Shown in pieces: positions 59,659 to 64,000 of a DNA stretch of 64,000 nucleotides; position 1 is the first letter of the stretch, and the number at the start of each line of letters is the position of its first letter. Source of the DNA: Streptomyces cathayae (GTDB lineage Bacteria; Actinomycetota; Actinomycetes; Streptomycetales; Streptomycetaceae); contig NZ_CP121682.1 in assembly GCF_029760955.1 (NCBI RefSeq), positions 1,364,001 to 1,428,000 on the forward strand. Reading direction: 5' to 3'. Below the pieces are notes generated by a model, which searched no databases, was not told the origin of the DNA, and saw nothing but the letters and a program-made list of their open reading frames with translations. The position numbers and the translations under genes are program-made.

Positions 59659-61248
59659 TCAGGCCGCTTCGGTCTCGGGCAGAAGCCTGAGGAGAATGGC
59701 GCGGGCGCGGCTACGGGCCCGCGCCACCCGGATGTCGGCGCGATTGACTTGTCCGATCGCCTCGTCCAGCGCGGCCAGGGCCGCCTCGACGAACGGGCGC
59801 TCGATGGCGGCTGCGGTCTGCTCCGGTGAGACCAGTCGCCAGAACTCCCGTTCAGCGGAGGGCCAGTAGCGGGACAGTGCCGCCGCTGCCCACGGTCCAG
59901 GTTTACGCTGGTCAATCCTGACCTTGCCCTTGGGGGAAGCGTCCGCTTGCGCGTCGGTGGCGATCCGCCAAGCGACCTTCGCGGCGAAGTCGAGCCGAGA
60001 GCCGGCATCTTCGGCAACGCGGTGACAACGACTCACGTGGTACGCCATCTCCGCGTTCGACTCCTCCTGCCACTGCAGCACGGGCGGGGTCGTCGACTGG
60101 AACCAGACGCTGTCCTTCTGCTGACCGTCCTGCTCGAATCCGTAGGCCCGCACCCGCAGCGTAGGCAGCACGCTCTTGGGCAGGTCCTCCAAGCCAGGCG
60201 GTCGCTGCGCGTCCTGTCGGCTGTCCTTCAGCAGCAGGGAGTCGATGTCCCGCCACAGTGCTCGCGCACCGTCCGCCTCGCGCGGCTGGAATGCCCCGTC
60301 CTTTCGGCGGTCAAGGATCTGGTAGGGGTCGCGCGCCTCACGAGCCGTTTCATGCGTCGACCATGTGATGTAGGCATCACTCACCGACCGGTGGTCGGCC
60401 GAGGGCACCAGCAGTACGGCGTGGCGGAACCGACCGGTCAGCAGCCCGCCCGGCCATGTCATGGCAGGAAGTGGTTCCATCGGGGCGTTCAGCTCCGCCT
60501 CCCACGGGCAGGCGTCCCGCTCCTCCCAGTCCACCTCGGCCTGCGGACTGGGCACGGCCAGTACCAGGCTCGTGAACAGCTCCGGCGCCCAAGCAAAGTA
60601 GGACACGGACTTCCGCAACGGTGCCGCATCACCGCTGCCGGCCCGTACATCGGTGATCCGCCGCGGTGTGCACTGGCCCGAGGGGCCGAAGTACAACTGC
60701 GCGATCAGATGCCAGGCCGCCTCGTGCGTCGGTACCGGGACTGGCGCCGTGTCCGTGAAATGTCCGAACAGCACGGCTCCGTTGACCCCAGTCGGCCGCC
60801 CCATCACCAGCTTGTTCACGCCGGAAGAGTTCGGTGCTCCCTTCGCATCCACGCACTGTGCGGCCAGGCGCGGATCCTGCAGGAACGGCCGCTCCTGGTC
60901 GAACAGGTCGAAACAGCCTGCCGGAACCTCCTTGTCGAAATAGGCATCCACCACTTCCGGCTCGAACCGGCCACGCTTGAGTACCCGCCGACGCAGGAGG
61001 TGCCAGTCTTCGATGTCTTCCGCAACGCCCGTGTCATCAAGGCGAACACCTGCGTTCTGTCCGATCCTCGCGGTGATCGCGGCCAGGATGCGCAGCAGAC
61101 CCGCCGCCGCTGGCGGTACCGGCAGCAGCAGATCCTCGATCTCGTGTGCCCGCTTGAACAACTCCCGCAGCCCCAGCCGTACGGACCCCCCGGTCAGTAA
61201 CCGCACCGGAATCCACGGCTCGTCCCGCAGGTCGAACCCCCCGCTCAC
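59659..61248 (-). CDS. cse1: Cascade large subunit Cse1 (CasA, Cas8e)
   Basis: A 529-residue protein that recognises the PAM and recruits Cas3. The start FDLRDEPWIPVRLLTGGSVR is diagnostic. CFDLFDQERPFLQDPRL, MGRPTGVNGAVLFGHFTD and LYFGPSGQCTPRRITDVRAG follow, and the C-terminal four-helix bundle begins near residue 400. The start codon is GTG 61248 with GAGGAGG a little upstream. A 620-bp gap separates it from cas3, so it likely has its own promoter. Confidence 0.95.
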   Translation of the reverse strand: MSGGFDLRDEPWIPVRLLTGGSVRLGLRELFKRAHEIEDLLLPVPPAAAGLLRILAAITARIGQNAGVRLDDTGVAEDIEDWHLLRRRVLKRGRFEPEVVDAYFDKEVPAGCFDLFDQERPFLQDPRLAAQCVDAKGAPNSSGVNKLVMGRPTGVNGAVLFGHFTDTAPVPVPTHEAAWHLIAQLYFGPSGQCTPRRITDVRAGSGDAAPLRKSVSYFAWAPELFTSLVLAVPSPQAEVDWEERDACPWEAELNAPMEPLPAMTWPGGLLTGRFRHAVLLVPSADHRSVSDAYITWSTHETAREARDPYQILDRRKDGAFQPREADGARALWRDIDSLLLKDSRQDAQRPPGLEDLPKSVLPTLRVRAYGFEQDGQQKDSVWFQSTTPPVLQWQEESNAEMAYHVSRCHRVAEDAGSRLDFAAKVAWRIATDAQADASPKGKVRIDQRKPGPWAAAALSRYWPSAEREFWRLVSPEQTAAAIERPFVEAALAALDEAIGQVNRADIRVARARSRARAILLRLLPETEAA

Positions 61249-61466
61249 GGCCTCACCCCTCCTCGGACAACACGGCTCAGTACAGCGCTACAGCACAGCA
61301 GTTGACACCCGGCCAACCCCTTGCCTCGTGCTCGACATTGAAGCACCCGACACTGACAACGACCCACAGAACAACCGTTATGGGACGAGCAGTGCACAGT
61401 CAAGGATGTTTCGCAGATACATCCGCAAGGTGGGATGGCAGGGGCGTTCCAGAGGGGGGAGACACG

Positions 61467-61484
61467 ATTTGCGACAGAGCAAAT
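61467..61484. promoter_or_regulatory. Operator-like palindrome ATTTGC-N6-GCAAAT
   Basis: A perfect 6+6 inverted repeat with a 6-base centre in an AT-richer stretch, 70 bp upstream of the small membrane gene at 61555. TACTGT at 61488-61493 just downstream could be a -10 box. The spacing suits a dimeric helix-turn-helix regulator. Confidence 0.5.
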
Positions 61485-61554
61485 ACGTACTGTAACGTCG
61501 CCGCGCCGACGGCGCCCTGCCGGCGGTTTCCACCGAAGTCGCCAAAGGAGAGTC

Positions 61555-61722
61555 ATGCAGCAGTCCGTGTTACCGACCTCGTGGAGTCAGGCTGCCCCGT
61601 GGGTCGTTGTCATTGCAGTGATCATCATCGTGGTCGGCCTGCGTCCGGACCCGACCACCGTCGGAGCGTGCAGCGCGTTGCTCCTCGCCACAGCTGAGGC
61701 GTACCGTCGTTTGACAAGTTAG
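61555..61722 (+). CDS. 55-residue membrane protein between cas3 and cse1
   Basis: ATG 61555 follows a strong AAAGGAG (61544-61550). The product has one clear membrane helix (WVVVIAVIIIVVGL near residues 16-29) and a second weakly hydrophobic helix (GACSALLLATAEAYRRL near 37-53). It is encoded opposite to the cas genes and has its own palindromic promoter region. No family recognised. It is too short to judge by codon statistics, but the ribosome-binding site and membrane pattern support it. Confidence 0.55.
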   Translation: MQQSVLPTSWSQAAPWVVVIAVIIIVVGLRPDPTTVGACSALLLATAEAYRRLTS

Positions 61723-61761
61723 TTCGCAGGCAACTGGCCGACTGCCGCACTGACCGAAGTC

Positions 61762-61851
61762 TCGTTCCCCGCCGCGGTGGGGGTGCTTCAGTGGGATGGC
61801 ACGGGCGGCTCAGCCTTTGAGGTTCCTCCCCGCCGATGCGGGGGTGTCGGC
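61762..61851 (+). CRISPR. Decayed two-repeat CRISPR remnant
   Basis: The 29 bases at 61823-61851 match the main array repeat at 23 of 29 positions, with 23 of 24 matching over repeat positions 2-25. They share the GATGCG core with the oldest repeat at 54502. A second, weaker match (19 of 29) starts at 61762, exactly 61 bases earlier, leaving a 32-base spacer between. The orientation is opposite to the main array and the site lies 18 bp from the cas3 stop. Confidence 0.6.
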
Positions 61852-61868
61852 GCTGAGCTGGTCTCCGC

Positions 61869-64000
61869 TCAGCGCCGTACGAGCCCGAGATCTTCGTCCA
61901 GGTACAGCAACTTGCCGCTGACGGAGACAGCTTGGTGCTCACCGTTTCGTACGGGCTGGCACAGGATGCGGACCTCGCCCAGCATCGGATGCTCCGCCCA
62001 TGACTCCGGAGGGCTGAGCGCTTCCGCGTCTTCACCCTGAAACCAGTCCGCGCGCACCGGAATGGTGCGCCGCATCACCGCCCGTACCGCGGCGGCGGGC
62101 ATCCTCTGCCCCGTCCCGGGGTCGGGGATCGGGTCATCACCGGCGAGGTCGAGAGTCCTTCGCCCGTCGGCATGAATGTACGCATACAGCAGCCGCAACG
62201 ACTTCGCTCCCAACCGGGTGGCAGTCTCCCACTCGTCCTCTTCACCGGGAAGGCTGTGCAGGGCATGCAGACCCTTCACGCTCCGTGCCCGGCAGACGGC
62301 GATCAGACCGGCCTGACCTCGTTCGGCGATCTCCTTCCCGCGATAGGCGTTCCAGGCCGCAGCGTGTAGGCTTCCGGGGTTGTCCCAGTCGAACTCGGCG
62401 CTGTCTCCATGCACCGCCTCGACCAACTCTTGAACATCCCCGGGAATGGAGACCGACCCGCCAGGGATGTCACCCAGTTTCGCCGATGTCGCGGTGAGAA
62501 GGAACTCGTCGTAGACCTCGCCCCACTGCTTGGGCACTCCCCCACCGTCGGTCAGCGGATCGAGCACGACAAGACGCGGTGCGCGCGCCCAACCCGGGCG
62601 ACCGCGTCCGCCCGGGTAGCCGTGCCGGGCCCACCAGTTCTCGTGGCGCCAGCACCGGCCGGCCCTCTGCAGCAGCAGAGCCAGCGGAGCCAGGTCACTG
62701 ATGACGATGTCGGCATCCAGGTCGAGTGACTGTTCGACGACCTGTGTAGCCACCACGATCCGGCGGACCGGCCGTGGCCCTGAACGCCCCATGCCGTCCG
62801 TGACCTCCCGGGTCTTCGACTCCCTCACGTCGCCCGGGAAGCGGGCGTGCAGCAGCTGGACGATCCCCCCTTCGGTATGGGACCGGTCGTCGAACCGCTC
62901 GCGAAGTCTTTGATACGTCTCCTGCGCGTCACCAACCGTGTTGCAGACCACCAGGGCGCTGCCGCCCTCGCCAGTGCTCACCGGTTCCACCAACCGCTCG
63001 ATGACCGCGAGACGGTTTCGCACGCCGCCCGCACCGCCCGCGCCGTGAACCACCGGCTCCACGGAGACGCTCAGATCCATGCTCCGCTCGGCTGCCTGCT
63101 CACTCCGCTGCGGCTCCGACATCTGCGTGCTGCGAGCGCTTTCACCGTCCACGTACAACCAGCCCGGGTACGGAGCCGGAAACGTCCGCTTGCCGAGTAC
63201 GCCCTGCTGGTGTCCGGCGCCTTGCAGATACTCCTTGATCAACCGGTCGCTGACCGAGACGGGTAGCGTGGCCGACAGCAGGACGACCGGAACACCGTAA
63301 GCACCCAGCCAGTTCAGCAGACGCCCCAAGAGCACCTGCATGTACGGGTCGTACGCGTGCGCCTCGTCCACGATGAACGTCTTGCCCGTCAGCGCCAGCA
63401 ATCGCAGCGCGTTGTGCCGCACCGGCAGTACCGACATCAGCGCCTGGTCCACTGTCCCCACCGCGAACTGCGCGAGCAGCGGGCGCTTGGGCCCACGCAG
63501 CCACTGCCGCGGACGCATGTCGGTTTCCGCCCGCTGCCGCCCCGCCCGAGCCTCGTCTCCATCACAGGTCAGCACGCCCTGGCCGGCATCCAACCTCTCA
63601 TCCGAGTAGGCGGTGTTCAGCCACGCCATGCTGTGCACAAGGGTCAGCCCCGCGTCCTCGCCCGACTGTCGTCGCAACGTCGCCGCGATCCGCCCGTACA
63701 TCTGATCACTTGTGGCCATGGTCGGCAGTAGGAACGCAAACCCTTGTGTACCGAACGCGCGGGACAGCACTCGCTCCGCTTCCAGAGCCGTCTCGCTCTT
63801 ACCATCCCCAGGGGCAGCCGTGACCAGCAGGATGCCACCCGGACCCCCGGAGCCTACCGCCGACGGCAACTCCTCCATGACCGAGCGCTGCAGTGGATTG
63901 GGCTGCCCCTTGATGCCATACGCCTCGGTGAAATCCGTGCGACGCAACCGCACGGGCACCAGTCCCGCGTCAGCCAGTAGTCCCGCAGCATCCGTACAGG
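61869..64000 (-). CDS. cas3: CRISPR helicase-nuclease Cas3 (type I-E), start outside window
   Basis: The C-terminal 710 residues of Cas3. Reading continues past GTG 63957 to the window edge with protein-like codons, so the N-terminal HD nuclease domain lies beyond position 64000. Visible helicase motifs are PNPLQRS (Q-like region), Walker A TAAPGDGKSETAL, DEAH in FIVDEAHAYDPY, SAT in VVLLSATLPVS, and VVEQSLDLDADIVISD with LLQRAGRCWRH (motifs V-VI). The C-terminal domain ends normally. Cas3 unwinds and degrades DNA bound by Cascade. Confidence 0.95.
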   Translation of the reverse strand, partial: CTDAAGLLADAGLVPVRLRRTDFTEAYGIKGQPNPLQRSVMEELPSAVGSGGPGGILLVTAAPGDGKSETALEAERVLSRAFGTQGFAFLLPTMATSDQMYGRIAATLRRQSGEDAGLTLVHSMAWLNTAYSDERLDAGQGVLTCDGDEARAGRQRAETDMRPRQWLRGPKRPLLAQFAVGTVDQALMSVLPVRHNALRLLALTGKTFIVDEAHAYDPYMQVLLGRLLNWLGAYGVPVVLLSATLPVSVSDRLIKEYLQGAGHQQGVLGKRTFPAPYPGWLYVDGESARSTQMSEPQRSEQAAERSMDLSVSVEPVVHGAGGAGGVRNRLAVIERLVEPVSTGEGGSALVVCNTVGDAQETYQRLRERFDDRSHTEGGIVQLLHARFPGDVRESKTREVTDGMGRSGPRPVRRIVVATQVVEQSLDLDADIVISDLAPLALLLQRAGRCWRHENWWARHGYPGGRGRPGWARAPRLVVLDPLTDGGGVPKQWGEVYDEFLLTATSAKLGDIPGGSVSIPGDVQELVEAVHGDSAEFDWDNPGSLHAAAWNAYRGKEIAERGQAGLIAVCRARSVKGLHALHSLPGEEDEWETATRLGAKSLRLLYAYIHADGRRTLDLAGDDPIPDPGTGQRMPAAAVRAVMRRTIPVRADWFQGEDAEALSPPESWAEHPMLGEVRILCQPVRNGEHQAVSVSGKLLYLDEDLGLVRR

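Noticed and set aside
1..64000. tRNA, rRNA, integrase or att sites
   Set aside because: None recognised by reading both strands; absence cannot be proven without a covariance-model or profile search.

Overview
The window comes from a high-GC actinomycete, almost certainly a Streptomyces. Evidence: coding sequence is strongly GC-biased, Shine-Dalgarno boxes are AGGAG-like, GTG and TTG starts are common, and actinomycete-only families appear (DUF317, DUF4913, the SCO6880 family, a sortase-E type LAXTG surface protein). It reads as an accessory region such as a large plasmid, integrative element or chromosome arm. No rRNA, tRNA, replication origin or attachment site was recognised.

Region 1 (1-15.2 kb) is a transposon-rich defence and stress island. 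It holds a DHA2-type MFS exporter, two adjacent IS5-family elements (the second has a broken transposase), a DUF2493/SLOG protein that has lost its start to the IS, and a multi-pass membrane protein. These are followed by a compact three-gene system of Mrr-like nuclease, small middle component and SMC-like ATPase (ABC-3C / Lamassu-like). Next come an IS982-family element with an orphan copy of one end about 650 bp away, a SLATT-like membrane protein, and an ISAs1-family element sitting against a truncated TerD-domain gene that ends in a nuclease-like domain.

Region 2 (15.2-28.3 kb) is one long leftward block. From its promoter end it runs: an orphan beta-class DNA methyltransferase, DUF4913, a RelE-like protein, small helical proteins, two winged-helix regulators, an MFS transporter, an ATP-grasp ligase, a second MFS transporter, a HAD hydrolase, a DUF317 protein and an LAXTG-anchored SpaA-like surface protein. 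The ligase, exporter, hydrolase and regulator genes mostly overlap by 4 bp and look like a small biosynthesis and export cassette.

Region 3 (28.3-54.5 kb) is the divergent rightward block: a type IV secretion-like conjugation apparatus (NlpC/P60 hydrolase, small membrane subunits, VirB8-like, VirB6-like, SCO6880, VirB4-like ATPase, VirD4-like coupling ATPase). It is interleaved with many element-specific proteins, including three more DUF317 proteins and a repeated small domain, plus a PP-loop enzyme, a cytosine-C5 methyltransferase and a protein made of DnaB N-terminal domains only. No relaxase or TraB-type FtsK translocase was recognised. Several genes here lack an ATG/GTG/TTG where the Shine-Dalgarno sequence predicts the start.

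Region 4 (54.5-64 kb) is a type I-E CRISPR-Cas locus on the minus strand: cas3 (its start lies beyond the window), cse1, cse2, cas7e, cas5e, cas6e, cas1, cas2, then an array of nine 29-bp repeats and eight 32-bp spacers. A gap between cas3 and cse1 holds a small membrane-protein gene on the opposite strand, a palindromic operator-like site, and what looks like a decayed two-repeat CRISPR array with the same 61-bp period.
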